A stretch of DNA of 64,000 bases from Dipetalonema caudispina (taxonomy: Eukaryota; Nematoda; Chromadorea; Rhabditida; Onchocercidae): the NCBI GenBank assembly GCA_013365325.1, contig JABVXV010000192.1, positions 55,457 to 119,456 on the forward strand, given 5' to 3'. The position numbers and the translations under genes are program-made. This document shows, piece by piece, positions 1-12,951 of this stretch. Under the pieces are notes generated by a model that was not told the origin of the DNA, made no database searches, and saw nothing but the letters and a program-made list of their open reading frames with translations. Within the stretch, counting starts at the first letter, position 1; each line of letters starts with the position of its first letter.

Positions 1-226
1 CGAATTTAATGAATGTTTGCTCTAGCACTTTGGGATGATCAGTCAAGGATGAAAGCGATGAATGAATGATTTTATTTTAGAAGAGTGATAAATTGAGATT
101 TTGATGAAAGGAAATAAATCAATTGTCAATTATCCTTTTCTATCCTCTCTTTTTCAATTATTCTTACAAATCCTTATTAAAATTATATTCGATAAATAAT
201 AGTTGAAAAGGATTAGAAGTGTTACC

Positions 227-371
227 TCATCATCAACGGCACAAACTTTTACACCAGATACGGAAATTGATAGTTGAACAGCAATAGCGGGTTTCCGAGG
301 GACGAATCGATCTAACCGCTGTGATACTAATTCTAGATCGGTTCCCGGTACCGGGAATGATCCAAGCCACT
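227..371 (-). CDS. Probable PTB/PID-domain exon (partial gene)
   Basis: A 145-nt exon candidate bounded by a TTATTTCAG acceptor and a GAG|GTAACA donor on the minus strand. It starts in phase 0 and encodes 48 residues beginning WLGSFPVPGTDLE and ending GVKVCAVDDE. The WLGS opening, a helix-like stretch and a later hydrophobic strand ending in GVKV resemble the first strand, helix 1 and following strands of phosphotyrosine-binding (PTB/PID) domains, where YLGS and GIKV-type motifs are usual. The gene continues left of the window; the region near 1-20 may contain the next exon but is too short to judge. I could not find the preceding exon. Which PTB family it belongs to is unknown; adaptor or scaffold roles are typical of the fold but are not shown here. 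Confidence 0.5.
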
Positions 372-827
372 GAAATAACATTTATAAAAGGAAGAATATC
401 TCGTCAAATCATTTGTTGCTCAAGTAAAACATATCTCTTCTTTCATGATCATTGTTTTTATTAAGAATGATGTGAAAAATTCGACCATTTCTGCAGAAAT
501 TTATTTGATGCCATAAATTTAACTCAGTCACGGAAGATCGAAACGTTTTACACATCATCAAACTTTTTTTGTTTTTATTTGAATTTGCATTGAATTATCA
601 AAAATACCGTTTCCGCTAGTTTTTTGTCCGTTTGGTTTGTTGAGAGAGCAAAATTTTTACGACAATTCTATCATATTAAGAAGTCCCAAGGAGGAAAATT
701 CTAAAGAGCTTAAGAGGTCATTTATAGCTGATGATTTTTGACTTTTTATTAATTATGCTGTTAAAGCATATATATGCAAAATGAATCAAACCTCCACATT
801 CCAGGAGAGTGAGAAACCGGGTCGCAT

Positions 828-931
828 ATGTATCAGCAATTCCGCGAAGAGGGCAGACAAGACGACAGACGATCACTGATGATGTCGAATGGATCAGATA
901 GTTGTAGTCCGAAACAGAATATGGACAACAG
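828..931 (+). CDS. Possible first coding exon, unknown gene
   Basis: An ATG at 828 opens a 34-codon stretch, starting MYQQFREEGRQDDRR, that ends at an ACAG|GTGGGC donor-like site. A CATTCCAG acceptor-like site at 797-804 could be a trans-splice site, and an in-frame TGA lies between it and the ATG. The patch is clearly richer in GC than its surroundings. However, another plus frame and one minus frame are also open across it, so strand and frame are not settled. No downstream exon was found in the following 6 kb and no domain is recognised. Confidence 0.25.
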
Positions 932-1116
932 GTGGGCAACAATCTCCGCAACAAATAAAACACACAATTGCGGCAGATAGTTGAAGCAGCAACAGCAGCT
1001 GTAGTAGTAGCAACGTAGTAAAAACGAAAGATGGATGAATGAATGATGAAAACTGATCTGATCGGCGTAACGTTTCACTCCTTTCAACTACTATAGGACG
1101 AAAATTATTTGGTTCC

Positions 1117-1232
1117 ACCTACCACTACTACTACTATCACTACCACTACCATCACTGCTACTCCACTACCACTACTATCACAGCTACTACAATTATCGCC
1201 ACTACATCAACTACTGCGCTACTACAACTTTC
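1117..1232. repeat. Imperfect ACT/CCA trinucleotide repeat
   Basis: A degenerate run of CACTAC, CTACTA and ACCATC units covers about 115 bases. It is interrupted often enough that it is unlikely to be a freshly expanded microsatellite. A shorter cousin (CTACTACTACTATTACTACC) occurs at 3652-3671. Confidence 0.7.
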
Positions 1233-4200
1233 AGTTTTTGTTTGTAAGATGACTATAATGACTGATTTTTCATGAATAATTTATTGTAAAAAAGAAAAAT
1301 TTGATGTTTTTGGAAAAGGTTTCTTTGTAATCTAACAGTCACTACGGATCTGTTTATGTGACATGCTGAGGGAACGGATGTACGACACAATAGTATTAAT
1401 TAGGGTTATTCAGAGTAATTATCAGGTGCTTTAGTGACACATATCATTTGATCGTAACGCATTAAATGGCGAACGGTTGCGATTATTTCGAAAGTGGACA
1501 AAAAAGGTCAGAGATAAGTGTTACTTTATAGTTGAAATGGAATGGGAAAAAGAAGGAAGAACATCTAACATTTACATATTTTCACGAAACAAATCATTTA
1601 TAACTGAAAAGTACATTTAAGATATTTATTTCAACTTTTACAACTGTATTTATCTTTTTCTTTCATTTGGTTGCTTTTTATTTCCATAATGGTTGAATGA
1701 AAAGTGATTTAATTAATAAAAATTCTATACCTTACAACAAATTCTACTTGTGACTTATCCTTTCCTATCACTTTAGATAGAGAAACTTATTGCTATGAAA
1801 TTGTAACGTACAAAAATGAAATTTAATTCATCTGGATTCCTTAAATAATATTAATAACTTATTGCTGAATATATTATTGATTTCTGTTACTTTTAGATAT
1901 CTACAGTTATATACTAATTCCATTATTTTTGCAAATATCTTTTTTTGCTCTTCATTATAAATTAAATTAATAAACAAAAACATTTCAAATTTAATTGCTA
2001 CATATTTATTCCCTGCAATTATACCAATAACAATAACTTATTTTTTGCAACTTTACTTCGTCCTTCTCCAATTATTAATACTTAAAATGATAAGTCAAAT
2101 ACTTTTTCATCAATTAGCGTTTTTTGTATATTCATTTTAATGTTGAAATTATTTACATTGTTGCATTATACAAGAAATTCATACCGAAAATTTGTTATTA
2201 CAATAATTTTACACACTTTTTTCTCACACTAACATATAAAATATCATCGAAGAAAATGGTATTGAAGTGTTAGGCTATTTATGCCTCATAAAATCATTCA
2301 TTTTGTATATGTGTCATACATTCCGTCAAATCATACCAACATGAAAAGGTAACAATATGAGCCATAAAGTTTAAAGGACAAAAAAAGAATAGCAAAATGA
2401 TTGTAAGAATTTTTAATAGGCAGTTTGTGGTATTTTTATGATATGAGCAAAAATATTTTGGTGGAAATGAAAAGAATAAGTTATGGTTGACAATAATTTC
2501 TTATTTCTAATAAAAATTCTTCACAGTTGTAAATGAACAGAAATAACAGATATAAAAGTTTTTTTCTTTTCAAAGTTCTGAAGAATTTCCATTACCTGAA
2601 GTTGAAATTGTTCCAAATTTTATCTGAAACTTAGTTTTAAAACACTAAAATCGAGCATGTAAGATTTTTAATATAGATATAGTAAATTTCAAATTTCAAG
2701 AAAATTCTTAGCTGAAAATGGAGAAAACATTAATTACAACAATTTTGCATTATTCACAAGCACAATATCATAATTTCATATCCCACATAATATGTTTTAA
2801 AGCGCTTTGCTAAAATATTTTTGGAATCAAAAAAAATTAACATATTCCAAATTTTTTCCTTGAATTTGAAAAAGGATTTTAAAGTTTGTTGTATGAAATT
2901 TTACATTACAGTTTTGTTTTTTTTATCGTCGTTTGTTTTGTATACATTAAAAGATAACAGTATTTTAATTTTGAAAGGATTCTTGAATTACAGTCTATGT
3001 TGTTGCATTATATTAAGAAGTTGGGAAATTTAATTTTGAAAGGATTCTTGAAATCATTTGAAGATTGAATTTCTCCTAGTAAATCATCAAGATCGTTTTA
3101 TTATTAGTGTTGGAAAAATGCTCAAAGAAAACGAAATTGAAAGGAGAAGTAAAATTTTGAAAAAAGATCTAATGATTTCTAATTTCTCTAATGATGATAT
3201 TAACATTGTCGTTTGAATAGAAACATTAGATTTATTCTTAAATCTAAATTTCGACTGAATTAATTTATTAATTAAATAGATTTCTAAGCATATCTAGTAT
3301 GGAAATATTATTTTGCTAGTACTAATGTAGGAGATTTCTTGAAGACCACAAGTGATTTTAATCATTTGAATAGAGCAATGCTGACCATTGGTCACAAAAA
3401 AGACAATGAAGATATTTGTCGCAAACTAGTAAAAGCACGAATAAACAAATTGAAGTATGAACGATCAGTGTAGCTATAATTGGTACAATGATAACATTGA
3501 GTATTATTATTAGGATAAAATTGCTGAATTTTAATTTAAATTGAGTTCAGTAACTAAGTTTGTTCAAATTAAGTCAACCCTTTTCTCTTTTTTAAAATTA
3601 TTTGTATTAAACTTAATCAAATCAGTTTTTCAGAATGTTTTTTTTTTCCTCCTACTACTACTATTACTACCATTTATTGTAATTTTAAATGATTACAAAA
3701 TTGAATAGAAGAATTGTTATCACATAAAAGTAATGGAATTTGTAAGGATCAATTAAATCGAAATCTTAATCGAATACTTTTTGTTTGCTTACTTATTTGC
3801 CACTCTTCACTGGAATTCTCAATTGTGTTTTATTTGATTTTTTTGTAAATTATCCAAAATATTTGCTTAGCAATTTTTACTTCTTTACTCCATTCATCAT
3901 ATTAATAATTTATTTGTTTATCAACTAAACAATAGAATAATAATCATTTGATAAATGTCTGTTAATAAATTTGATAATATTTAAAATACTTACCTTTAAT
4001 TATAATCAGATTTAATCGTCTAGCATCCGATACATCACCTCTGATAAATTAAATATAAAATTGTATTAGTTCGGTTAAAAGAATATAAAAGAAAGAGATA
4101 GTTCATCGTTGATATTTAGAAGATAATTTAATATAGTTTCCAAGTGATTAACAATTGCGGCGATCGACTCGTTAATTTATCCTTGCCATCTATTTGAACT

Positions 4201-7200
4201 AACTAATTCCTTTTGATGTGATTTATAAACAGAAGACCTATTTTACTAAATCATTCATTCAATGCCACCATTCATTTCATAATTATTAACTAATAATGGG
4301 TAATAATGAGTTCTTATTTTTCGTTTTCTTTTTTTCTTATATTATAGAAAAAGTGAATTACGAAATAAGAAAGAAATTGAGAGAAAAGATTCTAAGAAAA
4401 ACAACTGATTAAGACTTATCAAAATTATTCATCTTTCACAAAAAAAAGTATAACAAATGAGATACCAACCAATATAATATGATATGATACTCTAAAATAT
4501 TTGAAATATCTTAAAACTTTCTGAAATCTCTCCAAAGATCAAAAATATACGGGACACTTAATTATCAGATGGAAGTATCATAATAACAACTGATTTTATC
4601 GTAAGTATCCTTTGTGTTCTTACTAAAATTGGCCTTAACATGTAGCCTAGCTACCAAACATACAATAATTTTAAGCTCTGCTAGATATCATAGAATTACA
4701 ATCAAGTATTCTATTTCACTTTCACTGCCTAATTTTGTAACACTAACGAGTACCACTGAATGTCCTGAATTTCAGATTATAAAACAGGATTTCTTCTTTC
4801 CATTAAATGCAATTATAAAATTCTGTCTAATTTCGTCAACAATTCAAAACAAGAATATTTTAGTTGTATTTTTGGAATTAAAAATGGAAATCTTTTTTTT
4901 CGCATCATTTTTAGCTTCCAATTAGTTTTAGAATTATTAATTATAGCATTAGAATTATAAAATCTATTCTTTTTTAATTAATAAAAGCTTATATGAAAAT
5001 GTTAGAAATGCCTAGAAATTAGTTGCATAATTAATTGTATTTTGCCTTATCAATACTTTTTCTTTCTAAAATAATACCAATTTCGAAAGATCATTTAAGC
5101 AAATCCTTCAAATTATTCGATCCACGAGTTATGTAAGACAAGAATCTATAAAACTATTAAATTATGAAATTATATCAGCACCTACAAAAAAAATATGAAA
5201 TTGAGACTGATGCTTCCATCCGTATGACAAATCAAGTGAAAAGGTATTTTTCAGGCTAATATAATCATAAATTTGGATATACTCAAATTTGTTTTATTCA
5301 AAATAACACAATGTTAGGCAATTGATTACTTTCAGTATTTTGTTAACAATTTAAATAAATTATCAAATTTAAAAATAAAATTTGTAAATATCAAAATTTA
5401 ATATATGCTGTCATCAACACTATGCATAACTCATCTTGCAGGAGTGGTAATTAGTGAAAACTTAGCTTAATTTTGAGGGATCAATAAGTCTGCATAACCT
5501 TCACTGCTCATTTCTCTCAATTTTATATAGCTATTTTAAATTTAAAATAAAAAGAAACAATCAAGACCTTTTTTTGAGGCATGAAATCGATCTCATTATA
5601 GCACAAAAGTTTTAGGATTTATCATCATAATGATGATGAAATGATAGCTATCAACAACTAAAAGCTGATAGATTTATTAGGATCTTAATCTTAGTATGAG
5701 TACACCATGTAATCTCTGCACTAATTTGTACCTTTAAATTTAGTTCTGACAAATGTTAAAAGTAAATTGAGTGTATGTAAGAAAACAGGACTGCAGAAAA
5801 AGCAGTAATAAACTAAATACTGTGACATGTTACTTAAGTTGAGTTTTCATATGTTAAGGTAAAGAAATCAGCAAAAAAATTTTTTTTTTTTGAACTTAAT
5901 ATTGGTCGTCGTCTAACCTATGATCATTGAAATCAGCAATATATTATGGTGTTAACTTATTAAAATTCATTGCTCACATCGAATTATCAAGTCTGAATGA
6001 AACTTGTAAGGTTATGATAAATTGTTCATTGTTTTAAAGGCATGCAATTTCCCTTCGAGTCTCTTTCTTTTTCGATCTTTTTTTTTTTCAACGCAAACTG
6101 TTGTTGTCCTAATCAACAAAAAACCTTTTTCTTCGAAAAAAAAAAAAAAAAAAAACCAACTAAAAAAATCAAGGCTATCTTTGTTTTAGAATGATCATTT
6201 TTTATGATCACTTCAGTGTCCAAAACACACTGTTCGAAGTGTTATTGTTCCTTAATTGGATAATACAGCAAATAACCGATAAGCGTACAGTTACAATAGT
6301 AGTCAAAATTCTTACATTTGCATATTTATTTCCGTTAGCAACGTAACATGAAATAAGCAATAGTTACTTGAGAGAAGCAAAGAAAAAAATACGAAAGTTT
6401 GTTGGTCTCCTCTTTTAACATTTTGATTACAAAAAAATTGGATCATCTTAATCAAAGATTACAAAATTTCCGAAATTTCGATAAGAGAAAAACAAAGAGC
6501 ACCCAAAGATTAATATCGTTGTATATTTATTGGAATTATAAATGAATGATGAAATTGTGCCGAATGTAACACAGAATATTAGTTCTGCCATAGTTTATAA
6601 ACGGTTATGGTGATACTATACCACAAAGCAATTTATTGCTTTATCAATCTACAAAAAAAATCTACCGTTGTGCACTTTTTCCTTTAGTATATTACAAGCT
6701 TCATGATAGACATCTTCACGGCAGATACCAATCTTTGACCTTAAACAGCGAATACAAATTTAATTGGATTCGAACGAATTCAAACAGTTCGCTGCGCGAC
6801 ATTACACAAGGTTCCGTGATCTTCGCCACCGACTTCACATTCTTTCAGCACAATTTTCGACATAAATTAAAGGTTGCCAGCGTGAACTCTTCCCATAGAT
6901 TAATCAAAATTTAAAATTTGTCAAATATTAGAACTAATTATGTATTTTTTATCAGTAGTTCAATCGTTGATTAATTTGCTCAAGCAGTTTAAGTACCAAT
7001 ATCAGTCGTTCAGTGAAAATACTCCAGCTTCTCTCCATTAAATATTACAATTGTACTTCCGAGTACATTATCAAATAGTAGGAAAAAGCAAAAAGTAAAT
7101 TTACACTTCATGCATGCATGCGAAAGCAACATTTGACGTACTAAAACAATACCACCAGTTGTCGCTGAACACCACAAATTCTCGAAAAGGTATTCAATAT

Positions 7201-7887
7201 TTGTGCAGTTCTAAACACTGCTCTGACTAATTTTAACAAATCACTAAAAAGATATAATCAAAGAGTTTGCAAATTCACTTAAATGCCATATTACTATTTG
7301 GTGTACTGTTTTGTCATGGTATTCCCACATCATACGAAATCTCTGAGTTATACCACGATTGAAGGCATAGTTTTGAATCATTAGGATTTTCTAATAAAAT
7401 GAAACGTTTGACTTTCAAAGGTTCAGTCAGGTAGCTGCAAACAGACCTTCATGAAAAATATAATACTGATATCCGATTATTTTATGCCCGATAAATGCCA
7501 CAACAGGTCAACAATGGATGTCATGAAATGATCTGTAGTGGAAATACCTCTCTATATTTGCAAATCCAAACCGTTCTAGTATTGCCACGTGTAAAACGTT
7601 TCCAAATCCTACAGGAAAGAGCAAGATGAATCATTGATTTCATATACCTTTTATTAATTACCATGTACGTACTTTGGCATTCATGAATCAATTCTCTCTT
7701 CAATTTATTATTACAACATATTAAATACCCCGTTCTTGGCTCAAATTCAAAAGAAGCAGAAATAAAAAAAATATATATATATAAATATATACAAGCCAAA
7801 TAACAACTAAACTCTGCAGCACCAACTTTGTATCTGTGTATGTCGCGTTATGCGCATATGAGGTAGAAAATCTTTAGTTATATACCT
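1233..7887. other. AT-rich stretch, no supported gene
   Basis: Homopolymer runs and short AT-rich ORFs dominate. A short ATG-led stretch on the plus strand near 1466 (MANGCDYFESGQK) ends at a donor-like site but has no partner exon. The longest ORF (6636-6914, plus) lacks an ATG start and matches nothing I recognise, although the part from 6720 to 6860 has higher GC than its surroundings and is also open on the minus strand. Bases 7500-7887 are probably the 3' untranslated region of the GSKIP-like gene. The rest may be intergenic sequence or a long intron of the gene at the left edge. Confidence 0.6.
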
Positions 7888-9153
7888 TCAAGTCCCTTTG
7901 AAACCCGAAACTCCATTGCTTAATGCAATGAGCTTGTTGCTGAGCTTACTAGCAAACTGATTTCGAAATTCCGGTGATATTACATTTAGCAGCTGATAAA
8001 TTGTTTCAAAGTAACGGGTATGCAAATCGAGCTGCCGATAATCGCCATTCATACTATCGTGACGATCTGATGCAATACGCCATCCACGTTGTGTCAATTC
8101 AATACAGTACATACGATCTGATAAAATCGAAGTAATAATCGATTAAAGTAAAGTTAGATTAGATAAAATCCAAAACCTCTTACAAATTGTGATGGATAAG
8201 AAAGAAAGTATTACTATATAAATTCACATCAAAAGTTTTACAAACGATAGATAATACGCTACTGCTCTTTCTCTTGCTCCGAATCACATATCTTGCTCAA
8301 CTTCAAAGCTCGTTCAAGAAAATTTCAACAATGTAAAGTAACAGATTGAAGTATAAATCATAATTAAATCACAGAAATAAGCAATCTAAGACAGGGAAGC
8401 TGAATACAGCTTTACTCAATACTTAGTAGAAACTTGGAATATGTCGCGAGTGCGACGCGACGAGATCTGCATGATTTCCTAATAAATAAGAAGTATCATA
8501 GAATACTTGAAGAGATTCCCACCTCATATCCTAAGGGTTGGAGAAATAAGTGCACTAGAGTAGATAGAAGAACGAAATACCTTCCAGTGTGATGAGATTC
8601 ATGAAAATCAAATCGGTAGTTCGCGGTAATGATTCTGGTAATGATATCATTCGAACAGCAAAGCCAACTTCACGAATGGCAGCAAGCGCTTCCTTTTCCA
8701 AAAGTGAATCACCCAAACCAAAGTTTGCACACTGTTCGGCAATATCACTGAAAATGCAATTTGTATAATTTATAAATAACTGATCAATCTGAAATAGATG
8801 CAAATTTATGTGTGGTTACAGATAAGCAATGTACACTACACCATCCAAACAGATATGTTGACCAGATGCATTACCTTTCCGACTGAAATCATGCAATTCA
8901 GAGTATCGATATCCCTGACTAACAATTCATTGAAAGTAACAATTTTATGAATGAAGTTGACGTTTCTTTTACGAAGTCTACTAATAGTCCCTATTCACAC
9001 AATACTCTCAAGTACAACTATAAATTGGTTATCAAATTTATACTTTAACATATCCGTAGTTTGCGCCGGTGTTAATGCTGATGTTGGCACTTTCTTGTCA
9101 TCACTGCTATCTTCCGAATTGGATTCTATGCGAGGCCTGCTGGAGCCATCCAT
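7888..9153 (-). CDS. GSK3-beta interaction protein homologue (GSKIP-like)
   Basis: Three exons join in frame on the minus strand: 9153-9050, 8747-8581 and 8117-7888, giving 166 residues (human GSKIP is 139). The N-terminal 35 residues are acidic and serine-rich. Exon 2 encodes a helix-rich stretch (LEKEALAAIREVGFAV), and exon 3 begins at RMYCIELTQRGW, aligning with the human segment NRYCLELTEAG. It ends with SPEFRNQFASKLSNKLIAL, matching the human SPAYREAFGNALLQRLEAL region that binds GSK3. In vertebrates GSKIP binds GSK3-beta and inhibits it, and also anchors PKA; a similar role here is inferred. A TTTCAG acceptor at 9192-9197 and an upstream 6-codon ORF precede the ATG I chose, which is the first ATG in this frame. 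All exon phases agree. Confidence 0.85.
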
Positions 9154-10248
9154 TTGCCCACTACTTTCTATCAACAAACATCGATTTGGTACTGAAATTA
9201 GATAATTATATTCGGAAAGCCAAAAAAATTCTATCAGAAAAAAAGAAAAAATTATATTCGAGAAATGCAAAAATTATATTATCAATATTGAACAATTACA
9301 TTCAAAAATGAAATTAACACAATAGGAAAATTAAGCAGAATAGAAAAATGAAGCATTCTAACAAAAAATACAAAATGTAAAAGTAGTGAAAGATGGAGGA
9401 ACAAACAATCAAAGAGCTATGGTACTTGAATATAGTGAAGCTCAATTATGGTACTATATGAATGATTTGCATTACCCGAAGAATTATCTTCTATTTATGT
9501 TCATTAAAGATGAATAGCAATAACTTATAAAAGATTCAAAAATAGGAAATGGATGTATCACACCCTAAATACTTCAACCCGTAAGTAATCCCATCCAGAA
9601 AGAATTTACCCGTGGTTATAATTCCGGGTCAATCGCTACATTCATGATGTCTAATTCTCTCAAAATTTCACATTCTTTTCATTTTGATTCTCTTACCATA
9701 TGGATTTTTTTTTTTTCGCTACCCAAATGTTTAGGGGTGTTACTTGATAGCCTGATAGTAGTTTAATGGTACTTTTATTTGTATACATAGTACCATTCGT
9801 AATCATCATCTTGTTTAGCTGTATTTATCTCATCAAACATTGTAACATTTACCTTTTCATTTTCGGGAATACTGCAAGAATCTTTGTAGTAAAAATATAT
9901 ACCGATATAATACATTTTATTAGAATACATCATATATCACGGAAATGCGAGAAAATATTCTGGGAAGAGATAAAACTTTTCAATATATCAGTTATTTGAT
10001 ATTAAACACACAATTTGATATTGTTTATTTATTAAAAATCATGCACAAATATAGCTCTTTTGGAAAGGATTAGAATTATTATAAAATTTGTATGGTTAAG
10101 GTTCAGGTAAACGACTTCCTTCACTAGAAAGTTTCTAGAACAGTATGCCGCATTGAAATGTATTTTCTTAAGCTATGTAAATAATGAAGTTTTAATGTGT
10201 TTTTAGACTTGTTCATCGCCATATCGCTGATTTATTGCTTTTTTCTAG
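9154..10248. other. Divergent intergenic region between GSKIP-like and PRP38A
   Basis: About 1.1 kb separates the two start codons and must hold both promoters. It is AT-rich, with several short open frames that look like chance. The T-rich tract ending TTTTCTAG lies directly against the PRP38A start codon, and a TTTCAG acceptor lies 39 nt before the GSKIP-like start. No TATA-type or other promoter motif can be assigned with confidence. Confidence 0.5.
10241..10248 (+). promoter_or_regulatory. Probable spliced-leader acceptor of PRP38A
   Basis: The tract TTTTCTAG ends at 10248 and the ATG begins at 10249. There is no upstream in-frame exon, so this acceptor most likely receives a trans-spliced leader, leaving no gene-encoded 5' untranslated sequence. 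Confidence 0.5.
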
Positions 10249-12452
10249 ATGGCAAACCGGACAGTAAAGGATGCGGTTACCGTAAAAGGGACAAATCCGC
10301 AATATTTAGTGGAGAAAATTATCCGTACACGAATTTATGATTCAAAATATTGGAAAGAGGAATGTTTTGCATTAACTGGTAAGTAATGAAACAAGAAATA
10401 GCGTTAATAATTGGATATTTTTCTATGGGAGGTGTTCCAGGACGGTCCATTTTACTAATATTTAGTAGTTTATAAGACTTTGAATAGTTAAATCAGTTAT
10501 CTTCCGGTCAGTCTTTTCTGGACATTTTATATTTCCTTCGTTAAACTTGTGCAGAAAAAATCCCTATTTATGTACAACTTTCACGTTTGATATGCAGATA
10601 ATGCAAGTTAGTCATTGTGATGTAATTACAGCGGAACTTTTGGTTGATAAAGGAATGGAGCTACAATACATTGGCGGAATCTATGCAGGAAATGTGAAAC
10701 CGACACCTTTTTTATGCCTATGTTTGAAAATGTTACAAATTCAACCAGAGAAAGATATCGCTGTTGAGTTTATTCGGCAAGAAGAATACAAGCAAGTTAC
10801 TATGTCTGAATTGATGAAAGAATATATTGTCAAATTTTGGAGTTTCATCATTACGTTATTCTATTTTAGGTATATTCGCGCACTCGGAGCAATGTACATT
10901 CGTCTTACATTTACTTCTATTGAAGTTTACAAATACTTAGAACCCTTATACAACGATTACCGAAAGTTGCGAATAATGAACAACGACGGGAGTAAGCTTA
11001 AGATTAAAACAGTTCTTATTATGACTTATCTACCAAGATAAAATTTCGATTTAAATTTTCTGTAGGATTTGAAATCGTTCATATGGATGAATTTATTGAC
11101 AGTTTATTGCGAGAGGAACGATATTGCGATATTCATTTACCGAGAATACAGGTATTCCGTGCATCCTGCTTTCCTTTTTTTTGTGACTTCTGCATAATTT
11201 ATTTGTTTACTGCCATATTGTCAATTCAAGGACGCCAATGTAATTTGGGAAGTTTACGCTAAGTTCTGTCTGGCATACGTTTACTTCACTACAATGAAGT
11301 AGTGAAGCGTGCTGTGCTGCATGTGCGGCAATGTTTGACTTAAGTCTGAAATTCAAAGTAAATTGGGTAACGGTAGGTTCAATTTATAATGCAACAGTTA
11401 ATTTCAAATTTGGTGATTGGGATGCTAAATATGTTTTGTTTTTCTTTTTTTTTACGTTAACTGTAAGGAAAAATGAATGTGTAAATCTTATGAATTGCAG
11501 AAACGAATCACTTTGGAGGAAGTTGGAGAGTTACAACCATACATTAGTGCACTCGATGAAGATCTTGATAAATTATCATCATCAGATTCCGAAGACGACG
11601 ACGACAGAATTCATAAAAGAAAAGAACGTTCAAAAGTAGGCATATTTGTTACTATATTCTAAGGTTCATGGTTGCTAATTAATTCTAGGTAAACTATGTA
11701 TTTTTTCTTTTTGGTGAAAATAAAATTCAGATCATTGGAATCTTTCAGTATTATAGAATTATTGTTTCAAAGAATTCTGCAACCTTTTCAAGTGTAATAT
11801 CTGCAAAGTATTATTAGTATAGAAAAGACGAGGAGAAATTAAATAATACCATGCTTTGTCTTTATAGGGTATGCTCCGCCGACGCAGTTACTCAAGAGAA
11901 CGTGAACGTGACATGGATCGAGGTAGGGATAGAGATAGAGAGAGAGAACGAGAGCGTGAGCGTGAGCGAGAGCGCGATAATGATCGTGACAAAGATAGGA
12001 ACAGAGACCGCGATCGACGTCATCGCTCACCGGAGTATCGTGATCGAGGTATTATAGTTTCGGCAAATTCAATTGACCGTTTGTTTTTAATTAGATATGA
12101 AATAGTTCTGTCTCAGATCTGTAGAGGTGAAGCTTTTGAGGGAAAGAAATTTTTATATACATGGTTTTTTTCTTCAATTTTCATTTAATATGGTGGGAAC
12201 GATAACATTTAAAGTGTTGTTTGTTTTCATTATGCAGTAATTTTTTTAAAGTAGAAGATAGGACATTCAACAGAATTGTCAAACTGAACAGTGTCGCTTC
12301 ACAATAGCTTTAATTCGAATATTTCGAAAATAAAACATAGGGAATTATTTCAAATTAATATTGCTTTTCTCATTGTTTTGTATTTAAATTGATTAGTTGT
12401 AGAACGAAACAGTCGGAAAGACAAGGAACGTGAGAAGGATCGAGAACGGTAA
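10249..12452 (+). CDS. prp-38: Pre-mRNA-splicing factor PRP38A
   Basis: Seven exons close in frame: 10249-10378, 10632-10791, 10870-10991, 11066-11151, 11501-11635, 11868-12048 and 12403-12452, giving 287 residues (human PRP38A is 312). The first 43 residues are almost identical to human (TNPQYLVEKIIRTRIYDSKY), followed by the conserved PTPFLCL..KMLQIQPEKDI and YKYLEPLYNDYRK segments of the PRP38 fold. After about residue 180 comes a short acidic stretch (SSSDSEDDDD) and an RE/RD-rich tail made of Arg-Glu and Arg-Asp dipeptides, typical of spliceosomal proteins. PRP38 is a component of the precatalytic spliceosome needed for its activation. The second intron uses a GC donor (see separate entry). 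The RD-rich exon 11868-12048 has repetitive GAGAGA/CGTGAG codons, also open in the other frames. Confidence 0.95.
10792..10869 (+). other. GC-AG intron of PRP38A, in-frame and stop-free
   Basis: The intron begins GCAAGT and ends TATTTTAG. Joining ...TACAA to G|TATATT restores the conserved EEYKYIRALGAMY of the family; the only nearby GT donor would shift the frame. The intron is 78 nt, exactly 26 codons, with no stop, so an unspliced message would still be translated through. Confidence 0.8.
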
Positions 12453-12951
12453 TGTGAAAATAATATTAGTTCGGAAATATTGTTGGTTCTATCAGTGTAA
12501 TTTTTTGTATGTTTATGCTTTTTATTTTTTCACCGTTCGTTTCTGTGCTTTTTCGTTAGCATGTGAAGCTTACTTCCCGATTATTTCGCTCCCAGCAAGC
12601 TCAATTGGAAATGAGTAAATGGTAATCAGGTTGTAAGTTTCCAACTAAGAAATATATTTTATAGCAAACTCAGGTCTTAATTTAACAAAACACTTTACAT
12701 TTCGGTATGAAATTGCGTTCAAGGAATCGAGTCTGTTTCATTTCGAGTTGTTGCTGCATCCAATACAATAAATTCATTCAAAGTTAAATGTTCCTCAAAT
12801 AGCAGAAGCCGTAATATAAAGGCATTCCAAGTAAATGATAAGGATTGCTTAAAACCGCATTTAAGTTGTCGGATCATTAATAATTTATGCCTTTTTCCGG
12901 TAATACTGAGGTCCGTTTTAGCTCTTCTCTGATAGACAATACGATATTAGA
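12453..12951. other. Convergent 3' region between PRP38A and the MSP-domain gene
   Basis: About 500 nt of AT-rich sequence separates the two facing stop codons. An AATAAA motif occurs near 12767 on the plus strand and would suit PRP38A polyadenylation. No coding signal is seen. Confidence 0.5.

Noticed and set aside
6636..6914. 92-codon plus-strand ORF
   Set aside because: It starts at a non-ATG codon, has no flanking splice signals that link to another exon, and the opposite strand is equally open in part.
7521..7799. 92-codon minus-strand ORF downstream of the GSKIP-like gene
   Set aside because: Low-complexity start (Tyr-Ile repeats from a TA run), no recognised motif, and it falls where the 3' untranslated region should lie.
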